From Algoriphagus aestuarii (GTDB lineage: Bacteria; Bacteroidota; Bacteroidia; Cytophagales; Cyclobacteriaceae): DNA of 64,000 bases. The position numbers were made by a program, and so were the translations under genes. Location: positions 42,188-106,187 of the forward strand of contig JAFIDK010000010.1 of the NCBI GenBank assembly GCA_017051695.1. The letters are read 5' to 3'. The notes beneath the pieces were generated by a model. The model did not search any database. It was given only the letters and a program-made list of their open reading frames with translations, and was not told where the DNA came from. Each line of letters starts with the position of its first letter. The first letter of the stretch is position 1. Positions 18,326-26,096 of this stretch are shown here, in pieces.

Positions 18326-19105
18326 ATGAAACAATTAAAAACATTGTCTTTAGGACTTTTCGTTTTATGCCTTCTACTCAGTTCAAACTTGCTGGCGCAA
18401 AAAAGAGATATTTACGAGCTGAAAACCTACCACATTACCAGTCCTGAGCAGGAGCAAATGTTGGATAGTTACTTGGAGAAAGCTTTTATCCCGGCGGCCC
18501 ATCGTAATGGAGTGGCAAAAGTAGGAGTATTTAAACCGATTGCTTCGCAGCCTGATGCGGGTCAGAAAGTGTATGTATTCATTCCGTTTAAATCTTTGGA
18601 TGAGTTTGAAGCATTTGAAGGAAAGCTTTTAAAAGATCAGACTTTTTTAAAAGACGGAGAGGCCTATATCAATGCAGCATTTGACAAGCCCCCTTACAAA
18701 AGAATCGAAACTGCGATTTTACGTGGCATGTCGGAGCATCCTAAATTTGCTCCTTCCAAACTTACAAACGACAAAAAGGACAGGGTCTATGAGTTGAGAA
18801 GCTATGAAGGTCCAACAGAAAGATTGTATCGTCAAAAAGTGAAGATGTTCAATTCAGGTGAGATGGATATTTTCGAGAGGTTAAACTGTAGCCCGATTTT
18901 CTATGCAGAAACCATTGCTGGAGCGAATATGCCGAATTTGATGTATATGACTACTCATGAAAACATGGAGGTGAGAAATGAGCATTGGAAGCAATTTGGA
19001 GCAGATCCTGCTTGGGCAGCCATGAAAGATTTAGAGGAATATAAAAATACCGTTTCCCGAAACGACACGAGGTTATTATATCCGACAAACTATTCAGACC
19101 TATAA
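18326..19105 (+). CDS. Exported NIPSNAP family protein
   Basis: A 259-residue protein with signal peptide (ending SSNLLAQ) and two NIPSNAP-type ferredoxin-like domains. The first starts DIYELKTYHITSPEQEQ (about residue 29), the second DRVYELRSYEGPTERLYRQK (about residue 153). NIPSNAP proteins are dimeric alpha-beta barrels of unclear role. Here it is exported, as is common for Bacteroidota members. Monocistronic with its own terminator 5 bases past the stop. Confidence 0.9.
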   Translation: MKQLKTLSLGLFVLCLLLSSNLLAQKRDIYELKTYHITSPEQEQMLDSYLEKAFIPAAHRNGVAKVGVFKPIASQPDAGQKVYVFIPFKSLDEFEAFEGKLLKDQTFLKDGEAYINAAFDKPPYKRIETAILRGMSEHPKFAPSKLTNDKKDRVYELRSYEGPTERLYRQKVKMFNSGEMDIFERLNCSPIFYAETIAGANMPNLMYMTTHENMEVRNEHWKQFGADPAWAAMKDLEEYKNTVSRNDTRLLYPTNYSDL

Positions 19106-19110
19106 ATGTA

Positions 19111-19135
19111 AAAGCCGACGAGAGTCGGCTTTTTT
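19111..19135 (+). terminator. Intrinsic terminator of the NIPSNAP gene
   Basis: Perfect 8-bp stem AAGCCGAC / GTCGGCTT with loop GAGA, then a run of T. Confidence 0.9.
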
Positions 19136-19193
19136 ATGCGTAATATTCTCTCGCAAAGTCGCTACGGCGCAAAGAATTTTTCTTTGGTTTGCT

Positions 19194-20441
19194 TTGTCTT
19201 GCTTCTCCAGAAGCAGGACAGAAGTTACCCATTTAATTTCCTCGCAATCTTCTCAAAAAGCTTCACACCAGTTTCAATCAACTCATCAAGAAAATATAGG
19301 AGGTAGCTATTGCGAACCTGCCACTTGTGTGCAAACTGTTGTTACCATTTCGTGTGGAGATGACCCATATTCGCGAAAAAATTCAAACCAGGAATATGGG
19401 ATGATGCAATGTATGGATTGCGAAATTTCAGATTTTGATTTTGGGACACCTTCTTATACTCAATCCATCCCGGCGGCTTATATAGATTATAGGTTAGGTG
19501 GGATATTGACTGACTTTCAGATGGGATACCTAAGTGATACTGATCCTAGTTTTGCGAATGAATTTCGATTGATGTTGGCTGGAGAGTCAGTTATTGATCA
19601 AGGAGCAACGCTGTTTACTATTGAGGCAGCGATCAATGGCGCATATGATGGGAATTTTAATTCCAATTTTGGTGCTGCAATCGAAGGATTGATGTACAAT
19701 TCAGATGCAGATTTCACAAATGATATTATAGTAAGGCTATTACAGACTTATTTTGAGATAAATTATGCGATCCTTAAACAGCAAAATCCCAATTGGTCGA
19801 ATGAAAAGCTTTTTTATGAGGCCTCCAAAGAGGTTATTCATTTGTCACTAGATGCTGTTGGATTAATCGAAGGACTCGGTACACCTGCCGACTTACTAAA
19901 TGCCGGGTTATACTATTTGGAAGGAGATAGGGTAAATGGTAATTTAAGTTTAGTTGCTGCTACACCTGTAATTGGATTGTTTTCAACAACTGTAAAAGGT
20001 GCGCTTAGGTTACAAGGTTTTATTCCTGGAACTACAAAGAAAATAACTCAAGTTTGGGCTAAAGATGGAAGTTTAATTAAGTTTGGTGGAACGAGTCTTA
20101 GAAGAGCAATGGGAATAACAGACCCATTAAATCATGCTCACCATATATTACCTTTAGAACACGTAAATCATCCAGTGGTTCAAAAGGCAGCTAAATTAAA
20201 CGGGAATCCTTTTCATATTGATGAAATAAATAATGGCTTAGAAGTATTAGCAAGCCAAAATACAACTCATCCTGCATATAATAATTTATTTTTTATGAAG
20301 CTTGAGAATTTTAATAATAGTTATCCAAATGCGACCTCTGAGCAGGCTTATAATTTTATAAATCAGGAAATTGCAAAAGCAAAAGCCGCAATTCAAAGTT
20401 TGCCGACGAATGGAAAAATAAATGATGTTACATGGAATTAA
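19194..20441 (+). CDS. Polymorphic toxin fragment with C-terminal AHH nuclease domain (5' end lost)
   Basis: Open frame of 415 residues whose last part is a toxin module. A pre-toxin region (about residues 222-260, PADLLNAGLYYLEGD then LSLVAATPVIGL) resembles the segment placed just before toxin tips. The AHH nuclease domain follows: AHHILPLEHVNHP with A315-H316-H317, then FHIDEINNGLEVL and HPAYNNLF, a HNH-like metal nuclease expected to cut DNA or RNA in competitor cells. Residues about 11-36 are merely the antisense reading of a duplicated amidohydrolase 3' end, and there is no ATG until 19401, so the natural N-terminus (in relatives a long delivery region) is missing. It may be silent, or an orphan tip that recombines with a full-length gene. 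The immunity gene overlaps its stop by 10 bases. Domain call fairly sure; expression doubtful. Confidence 0.75.
   Translation: MSCFSRSRTEVTHLISSQSSQKASHQFQSTHQENIGGSYCEPATCVQTVVTISCGDDPYSRKNSNQEYGMMQCMDCEISDFDFGTPSYTQSIPAAYIDYRLGGILTDFQMGYLSDTDPSFANEFRLMLAGESVIDQGATLFTIEAAINGAYDGNFNSNFGAAIEGLMYNSDADFTNDIIVRLLQTYFEINYAILKQQNPNWSNEKLFYEASKEVIHLSLDAVGLIEGLGTPADLLNAGLYYLEGDRVNGNLSLVAATPVIGLFSTTVKGALRLQGFIPGTTKKITQVWAKDGSLIKFGGTSLRRAMGITDPLNHAHHILPLEHVNHPVVQKAAKLNGNPFHIDEINNGLEVLASQNTTHPAYNNLFFMKLENFNNSYPNATSEQAYNFINQEIAKAKAAIQSLPTNGKINDVTWN
19225..19300 (-). pseudogene. Remnant of the 3' end of the M20 amidohydrolase gene
   Basis: Bases 19225-19288 are identical to 21414-21477, the stop codon and last 20 or so codons of the amidohydrolase gene; similarity continues with one mismatch to 19295 and an indel after. 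Upstream, 19194-19212 also matches 21382-21400 at 17 of 19 bases. The two copies are 2188-2189 bases apart in the same orientation and bracket the toxin/immunity pair. Confidence 0.9.
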
Positions 20442-21145
20442 AATATTTTCAACTTCAAATTATGAATGAAAGGGCCAGGAGGTGTTCAAACCATGTCGAT
20501 CCTGATGAGTTGGGGTATATGAGGTTTAATGGAGAATCAAAGCTGGGGCCCTCGCCTTGCCAAAAAATAAAAGCAACTTCTAAAGTAAGAGATTTTTATT
20601 TGCCCTCCTCTGATCTTGGAAGCAGGCTTATAATGTCAACTCAAGTAAAAAATATTTTAGAAGAGTATAGAGATGATAATCTAACTTTTATTCATTGCCC
20701 ATTGACAAATGGTGCTCAATTAATGAATGATTTTTGGATTACTGATGTGAAAATATTTAATGATGAAGTCGTGGACTTTGAACGATCTAAATTTAAATTA
20801 ATAGAAGGTTGGATTGAAAAGGAAGTCAATGGTATAGCCACAGAATTTGGTGAAAGGGTCACTGAGATACATTTTCATAATCCTGATGAATTGAAAGCAT
20901 TTGAAAAAAAGAATCTTAATTATCTAAGCACTATAAAAACTGTAAAATTAGCTTTAAAAAAAGACTGTAAATTTTCATTTTTTTATTTGAAGAGCTTCGG
21001 GATTTTTGACATGATAATTAGTTCAGAAATAAAGAATAGACTGCATATTAGAAATTTGGATAAAGGGGTCGAATTCAAACCCATTGAGATTTCAGGAGAA
21101 GAATGGTATGGGCCAAATGGCATCCGAAAACAATTTTATAAATAA
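20432..21145 (+). CDS. Probable immunity protein, Imm11/DUF1629-like
   Basis: A 237-residue soluble protein whose ATG lies inside the toxin reading frame, overlapping its end by 10 bases, the usual coupling of a toxin tip to its antidote. The pattern (KYFQLQI opening; RLIMSTQVKNILEEY; FERSKFKLIEGW; MIISSEIKNRLHI; GVEFKPIEI; GIRKQFYK close) resembles Imm11 (formerly DUF1629) immunity proteins. It should bind and block the AHH nuclease in the cytoplasm. Composition is more AT-rich than the surrounding core genes, consistent with transfer. The family name is from memory of the pattern; the role rests on position. Confidence 0.65.
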   Translation: MELKYFQLQIMNERARRCSNHVDPDELGYMRFNGESKLGPSPCQKIKATSKVRDFYLPSSDLGSRLIMSTQVKNILEEYRDDNLTFIHCPLTNGAQLMNDFWITDVKIFNDEVVDFERSKFKLIEGWIEKEVNGIATEFGERVTEIHFHNPDELKAFEKKNLNYLSTIKTVKLALKKDCKFSFFYLKSFGIFDMIISSEIKNRLHIRNLDKGVEFKPIEISGEEWYGPNGIRKQFYK

Positions 21146-21185
21146 ATAGAAATCCGGCCTAGGCTTAGTCTAGGCTGGATATTTA

Positions 21186-21352
21186 GCTCTTCGGGATTTG
21201 TTATCTCTGCTCTTCGAAGTTTGCAACCTCGGAGCTATTCCCGAGATTTTTAATCTTAAAAGAGAAATAAAATCAACGACCTAGTTGTTGATTGTCCTAT
21301 ACATATGGATTAAAAATCCTATTATAAAGGTTCAGGATTGCAAATCCTGAAC
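21186..21352 (+). repeat. Palindrome-rich dispersed repeat, copy 2
   Basis: Same element as at 16964-17158, more decayed. GCTCTTCGGGATTTGT at the left no longer has its matching arm, but GTTGATTGTCCTATAC, GGATT-AAA-AATCC (21307-21319) and the perfect 23-bp palindrome (21330-21352, identical to 17136-17158) remain. It lies just after the immunity gene. Confidence 0.75.
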
Positions 21353-21413
21353 CTGAATCAACTCATCTATGAAAAATCTTGTTGTCCTGCTTCTCAAGAA
21401 CCTGAACTTAACC

Positions 21414-22538
21414 TTACCCATTTAATTTCCTCGCAATCTTCTCAAAAAGCTTCACACCAGTTTCAATCAACTCATCAGGAAAATCATAGGTAGGTTCATG
21501 AAGTTGTGGGCAATTTTCACCGGAACCCAATCCAAATAAATAAGAAGGACAGGACTGACTAAACAAACCGAAATCCTCAGACCAGCGGAAAGGCTCTGGT
21601 TTTTCCAAAATGTCCATTCCAAGGTCATTCATCACACTTTCAGCAATTTCTGCAGCTTTCGGGTCATTCTCTGATACTGCAAAAGATTCGACCAAACTGA
21701 ATTCTATTCCAAGCCTTTCCACTTTCGCTATTCCCTTTGCTTCAGCCATTGCTCTTTCAATCAAACTATCCAGGTCTTGTTGATTGAAAGTGCGAATTGT
21801 CACGCTCAAACTTCCTTTTCCAGCACTGGTGCCAAATGCCAGGCTGCCAAGTTCTGCATGGATAATGGTGACCAAAGAAAAGTTTTTAAAATAGGAAGGA
21901 AGATTCGGAAGAGTTTGGATCAAGTGCATGATTGCCTTCGCTGGATTTATACCTGCATCGGGATGAGCCGCATGAGCTGTTTTACCAGTCAGCGAAATGG
22001 TCAAACCCGTACTGCCAGCTGCGAAAGTTCCCTTCCTTGTTACCAACTGATGCAATGGAAATCCCGGGAGATTGTGCAAAGCAAAAGCAAAATCCGGTTT
22101 AATTCTTTGAAATTTTGGATCATCCAAAATCTTTCTGGCACCCTCACCTGTCTCTTCGGCTGGCTGAAACAGCAAAATCACCTCCCCTTTTTCAGGACGT
22201 TTGTTAGCTAATTTTTCTCCCAAACCACAAAGAATGGTCATGTGTCCATCGTGCCCACACAGATGAGCTTTGCCATCTATTTTGCTCTTATAGCTAGGGT
22301 TTCCGATTTCCTGTATCGGTAATGCATCTAACTCTGCTCTAAAAAGTGTGCGGGGACCAACAGATTTTCCTTTAAAAATAAAAGCCAGACCATGTCCACC
22401 CAGATTTTCTATCGCCTCATCTGGTTCAATCTTTGAAAAAAACTGGAGGATTTTAGAAGCTGTTTTTCCTTCTTCTCCTGCTGTTTCGGGGGATTGGTGC
22501 AGTTCCTGACGTAATTGGATGAGTTGGTTTAAATGCAT
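21414..22538 (-). CDS. M20 family amidohydrolase (N-acyl-amino-acid / hippurate hydrolase type)
   Basis: A 374-residue cytoplasmic metalloenzyme of the M20D amidohydrolase group. Metal-binding motifs: HLCGHDGHM (Cys94, His96, Asp97), the catalytic-base region QPAEETGEG (Glu128-Glu129) and HAAHPDAGINP in the dimerisation domain. These enzymes hydrolyse N-acyl amino acids or similar amides with two divalent metals. Length fits the family (about 370-400). The last 21 codons plus stop exist again at 19225-19288. The gene stands alone, divergent from the small CxxC protein gene. Confidence 0.93.
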   Translation of the reverse strand: MHLNQLIQLRQELHQSPETAGEEGKTASKILQFFSKIEPDEAIENLGGHGLAFIFKGKSVGPRTLFRAELDALPIQEIGNPSYKSKIDGKAHLCGHDGHMTILCGLGEKLANKRPEKGEVILLFQPAEETGEGARKILDDPKFQRIKPDFAFALHNLPGFPLHQLVTRKGTFAAGSTGLTISLTGKTAHAAHPDAGINPAKAIMHLIQTLPNLPSYFKNFSLVTIIHAELGSLAFGTSAGKGSLSVTIRTFNQQDLDSLIERAMAEAKGIAKVERLGIEFSLVESFAVSENDPKAAEIAESVMNDLGMDILEKPEPFRWSEDFGLFSQSCPSYLFGLGSGENCPQLHEPTYDFPDELIETGVKLFEKIARKLNG

Positions 22539-22681
22539 TTTTATTGAAAATTTCCACCAAGGTAAAGTCCTGATTTTCTTTTGGAACCATTTTTGCCAAA
22601 AAATTCTCCAAGAAGCGAGGAACTTTTACCTATTCCTTCGCTATTTTAGAACATCACTTGAACCCTTAAAAGAGAATTTTT

Positions 22682-22858
22682 ATGAGCGAAGTACAACTAC
22701 AAGATTTAGAAGCCCAGATTACAGCGCTTAAAAGCCAATTGACTGGTGATATGTTTGCTGACATGGAAGTCAGAGACAAAATTCACAATCTGGAAATGAA
22801 GCTGAAAGGTGTAAAGCCTATGGATTCCAGCATTGATTGCATCGGTTGCGGAAGTTAA
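22682..22858 (+). CDS. Small coiled-coil protein with C-terminal CxxCG
   Basis: A 58-residue protein: ATG at 22682 after AAAAGAGAATTTTT, then a heptad-like helix (LQDLEAQITALKSQLTG) and a C-terminal tail ending CIGCGS. The two Cys could bind metal or form a redox pair. I believe similar short proteins with a Cys-x-x-Cys-Gly end exist in other Bacteroidota, but cannot name a family. It directly precedes the pseudouridine synthase gene, with its stop 11 bases before that gene's likely start, so the two are probably cotranscribed. Confidence 0.7.
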   Translation: MSEVQLQDLEAQITALKSQLTGDMFADMEVRDKIHNLEMKLKGVKPMDSSIDCIGCGS

Positions 22859-22869
22859 ATCCGAAAACA

Positions 22870-23499
22870 TTGTCACGATACTTTATTATTTACAAACCCT
22901 TTGGGGTTTTAAGCCAATTTTCAGGAGAGGGGCAGACATTGGCCTCTCTTTTTGATTTTCCAAAGGAGGTGTATCCCGTGGGAAGATTGGATAAAGATTC
23001 CGAAGGTCTCCTACTAATCACAGATGATAAGTGGCTGAATCATCATCTCCTGAATCCGAGATTTGGACATCAGCGGACCTATTTAGCCCAGGTGGAGGGA
23101 ATTCCGACGCCAGAATCCTTAAAGGCTCTCGGCAATGGGGTCAAGATCAATGTGGATGGGAAGGAATATTTAACCAAACCTGCCATTGCCAAGCTGTTAA
23201 CGGAAAGTCCTCAGCTTCCAGATCGCGATCCTCCCATTCGCTATCGCAAAAACGTACCGGATACCTGGGTGGAACTCACTTTGATAGAAGGTAAAAACCG
23301 TCAAGTACGGAAAATGACGGCAGCGGTAGGGTTTCCAACCCTTCGCCTGGTGCGAAAATCCATGGAGAAAATTAACATTAATGGATTTAAGGTCGGTGAA
23401 GTTCAGGAACTTGATCAAGACACCGTTTACCATAAACTAGGACTGACAGGATTTAAAGAAGCTGCCAATCAAAAACCACCAAGACCAAAAAGGTCTTAA
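22870..23499 (+). CDS. RluE-like 23S rRNA pseudouridine synthase
   Basis: A pseudouridine synthase of the RsuA/RluB/RluE group without an S4 domain. Catalytic motif GRLDKDSEGLLLITDD contains the essential Asp; YFIIYKPFGVLSQF at the N-terminus and GKNRQVRKM, plus LRLVRKSM, are family signatures. About 209 residues. No ATG is available; the TTG at 22870 starts the protein right at the conserved YFIIYKPF segment. An in-frame TTG at 22837 would overlap the upstream small gene. It should modify one uridine of 23S rRNA; the exact site (U2457 in E. coli RluE) is inferred. The C-terminal tail is basic (KPPRPKRS). Confidence 0.9.
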   Translation: MSRYFIIYKPFGVLSQFSGEGQTLASLFDFPKEVYPVGRLDKDSEGLLLITDDKWLNHHLLNPRFGHQRTYLAQVEGIPTPESLKALGNGVKINVDGKEYLTKPAIAKLLTESPQLPDRDPPIRYRKNVPDTWVELTLIEGKNRQVRKMTAAVGFPTLRLVRKSMEKININGFKVGEVQELDQDTVYHKLGLTGFKEAANQKPPRPKRS

Positions 23500-23614
23500 A
23501 AAATCCTAAATTTCCTTTCTCCACGAGGCTTTACCGCTTCTAAGATTTAAGATTGTCCTTTGGGACTTTTTACGTTATTTTAGTCCCTCAGCTAAGTAAT
23601 AAACATCCTCATCC

Positions 23615-24583
23615 ATGCATCAGGAAAAAATTCAAGAAGTAATTCAGGAAGTAAAAAAGGTGGTAGTAGGTCAGGACCGTATGGTCAATAGACTTTTAAT
23701 CGGCCTTTTTACGAATGGACATATATTATTAGAAGGGGTGCCAGGTTTGGCCAAAACCCTAACTGTAAACACCCTGGCGAAGGTGTTGCACCTGGATTTT
23801 AACAGAATTCAGTTTACACCGGATTTGCTACCGGCAGATTTGATCGGGACGATGATCTACAATCAGCAAACTGGTGATTTTGAAGTAAAGAAAGGACCGA
23901 TTTTCTCCAATTTAATCTTGGCGGATGAGGTAAACCGTTCTCCTGCCAAAGTGCAATCGGCTCTTTTGGAGGCCATGCAGGAAAAGCAAGTAACGATCGG
24001 TGAGACCACATTTCAGTTGGATAGACCATTTTTGGTTTTGGCTACACAAAACCCAGTCGATCAAGAAGGGACTTATCCGCTTCCCGAAGCGCAGGTCGAT
24101 CGATTTATGATGAAAGTACATATCGACTATCCAAGTAAAGCTGATGAAATGGAGGTCATGCGCCGGATGGCGAATATGTCATTTTCCAATGAGGTGAATC
24201 CAATTCTTTCGAAGCAGGATGTTTTTGATATCAGAAATAGGATCAATGCGGTGAAAATCGCAGAGCCGCTTGAGCACTATATTATAGAACTGGTATTTGC
24301 GACCAGATTCCCTAATCAATATGGTTTGACTAATGAAGCCAAATACATCATGTTTGGTGTTTCTCCTAGAGCAAGTATCAATTTAAACCTTGCTGCCAAG
24401 GCAGTTGCCTTTATGGATGGAAGAGATTATGTCCTACCAGAAGACATCAAAGAAATCGCAGAGGATGTATTAAATCACAGAATTATCTTGAATTATGAGG
24501 CCGAAGCCGATGGTATTAATACTAGAGACCTTGTAAAAATATTGATGGAAAAAGTGCCGATTAATAAGTCGGTAACATTCTAA
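23615..24583 (+). CDS. MoxR family AAA+ ATPase
   Basis: A 322-residue AAA+ ATPase with Walker A GVPGLAKT (residues 41-48), Walker B LILADEVNR (Asp104-Glu105) and sensor 1 region ATQNPVDQEGTYPLPEAQ, all typical of MoxR. MoxR proteins act as chaperones, usually next to genes for DUF58 and VWA proteins. Here none follows: the gene ends in a terminator and the next gene is a lipoprotein, so it is a stand-alone copy. Confidence 0.93.
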   Translation: MHQEKIQEVIQEVKKVVVGQDRMVNRLLIGLFTNGHILLEGVPGLAKTLTVNTLAKVLHLDFNRIQFTPDLLPADLIGTMIYNQQTGDFEVKKGPIFSNLILADEVNRSPAKVQSALLEAMQEKQVTIGETTFQLDRPFLVLATQNPVDQEGTYPLPEAQVDRFMMKVHIDYPSKADEMEVMRRMANMSFSNEVNPILSKQDVFDIRNRINAVKIAEPLEHYIIELVFATRFPNQYGLTNEAKYIMFGVSPRASINLNLAAKAVAFMDGRDYVLPEDIKEIAEDVLNHRIILNYEAEADGINTRDLVKILMEKVPINKSVTF

Positions 24584-24605
24584 TAACATTAGAACCTGTT
24601 TTATT

Positions 24606-24633
24606 GGGCTTCCTGCAAGGGAAGCCTTTTTTT
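24606..24633 (+). terminator. Intrinsic terminator of the moxR-like gene
   Basis: Perfect 7-bp stem GGCTTCC / GGAAGCC with loop TGCAAG, then seven T. Confidence 0.9.
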
Positions 24634-24774
24634 ATGTTTGATCTATTAATTCAATATTAAATTCTGTCAAATTTTTTAAAAAAAGGATAATTCAAATAAT
24701 TCTCTTGAGCTGATTAATTGAAGCAGTTTTGCATCATCAAACTATGACAAAACCACAATTCAATTAATAACTCA

Positions 24775-26010
24775 ATGAAAAAGTTTAATTCTCTATTCAT
24801 CCTTTTGGCTGTGACCGTGTTCGGATTCACAAGCTGTATCGAAGGAAATGATAAGCCTGATACTGGAACTGATCCGGATGGTAATGATAATGTGATGGTT
24901 TCTTCCAATATCACTTCTAATACTACTTGGGAGACAGGAAAAGTTTACGTCTTAGGAGGAAGAATTTCTGTTACATCTGGAAATACCTTGACTATCCAGC
25001 CTGGAGTCGTAGTAAAAGGTGAAGTAGGAACTGGTTCTAATGCTACAGCATTGATTATCGCAAGAGGTGCTAAAATTGACGCGCAAGGAACAGCAGCATC
25101 TCCAATCATTTTTACAACTGTAGCTGATGAAATCATGCCGGGTGAAATTGCTTCTCCAAATCTGGAGCCTAACCTTTCAGGACTTTGGGGTGGTTTGATC
25201 ATCCTTGGTAATGCAAAAGGTTCTTTCGCAGGTGATGTTACAGAAATTCAGATTGAAGGTATCCCGCCATCAGATACAAATGGTCTTTATGGAGGAACAA
25301 ATGATACTGATAATTCAGGTATTCTTAAATATATATCTATCCGTCACGGAGGTGCTAACATCGGTGAAGGTAACGAAATCAACGGCCTTACATTAGGTGG
25401 TGTAGGATCAGGTACAGTAATCGAAAACGTAGAAGTGATCGGAAACCAAGATGATGGAATCGAATGGTTTGGTGGTACTGTCAATGTAAAAAATGCATTG
25501 GTTTGGAATCCAGGTGATGACGGAATGGATACAGATCAAGCTTGGGCTGGAACCTTGGATAATTTCATCGTGATCGCAGGTAGCGAAACGGATCACACTC
25601 TTGAAATCGATGGTCCAGAAGGATCTGCACTTGCAGGACATACTTTAAAAAATGGTTCTATCAAAGGAAACAATGTAGCTGAGCTAGGTGACTTCAGAGA
25701 CGGAGCTAGAGGTACTTTCGAAAACATCTATTTCTTTGGATTTGCCGATCCAGCTACTACAGATGGAAGAGGTGACCTTTCTCTAAGCGGTGACAAAACA
25801 ATGGCAACATTTGCTGATGGATCTTTGAAATTCATGAACCTACAAGCAACTCTTGCTGAGGGTGTTTCTCTTGAAACAGTTTTCAAAGGTGGAACAGTGG
25901 AATTCGCTACCTCAGTAGCTGCTAAAGCAAACACTGTTGGCGCTGATAAGTCTGCTTTTGCTAGCTGGACTTGGGCTTCTGTTGCCGGTGAATTAGCAGA
26001 CTTCAAATAA
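24775..26010 (+). CDS. Surface lipoprotein with parallel beta-helix repeats
   Basis: A 411-residue lipoprotein, lipobox FTSC with acylated Cys21, then a short Asp/Gly-rich linker and a right-handed beta-helix made of imperfect turns (VLGGRISVTSGNTLTIQPG; GLWGGLIILGNAKG; NGLTLGGVGSGTVIENVEV; DDGIEWFGGTVNVKNALV). Asp-rich turns (NPGDDGMDTDQ) suggest calcium sites. It lies 86 bases upstream of a TonB-dependent receptor and is probably cotranscribed, a layout like SusD-SusC but with the lipoprotein first and of another fold. It may capture the ligand at the surface for that receptor; inference. Some relatives carry misleading transporter names in databases. Confidence 0.8.
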   Translation: MKKFNSLFILLAVTVFGFTSCIEGNDKPDTGTDPDGNDNVMVSSNITSNTTWETGKVYVLGGRISVTSGNTLTIQPGVVVKGEVGTGSNATALIIARGAKIDAQGTAASPIIFTTVADEIMPGEIASPNLEPNLSGLWGGLIILGNAKGSFAGDVTEIQIEGIPPSDTNGLYGGTNDTDNSGILKYISIRHGGANIGEGNEINGLTLGGVGSGTVIENVEVIGNQDDGIEWFGGTVNVKNALVWNPGDDGMDTDQAWAGTLDNFIVIAGSETDHTLEIDGPEGSALAGHTLKNGSIKGNNVAELGDFRDGARGTFENIYFFGFADPATTDGRGDLSLSGDKTMATFADGSLKFMNLQATLAEGVSLETVFKGGTVEFATSVAAKANTVGADKSAFASWTWASVAGELADFK

Positions 26011-26096
26011 CAATAAAATCTTTAGAAAAGGGAAGAAAGAACTTGCAAGGTGACTTTCTTCCCAATTCTGAAATCAAGTTTCTATCAATTTGCTGT

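Noticed and set aside
19194-19300. N-terminus of the toxin as a genuine export signal
   Set aside because: The codons are the antisense copy of the amidohydrolase 3' end; Ser/Gln-rich text, no hydrophobic core.
22837-22869. TTG 22837 as start of the pseudouridine synthase
   Set aside because: Overlaps the small CxxC gene and adds 11 residues before the conserved YFIIYKPF; TTG 22870 fits better, though not proven.
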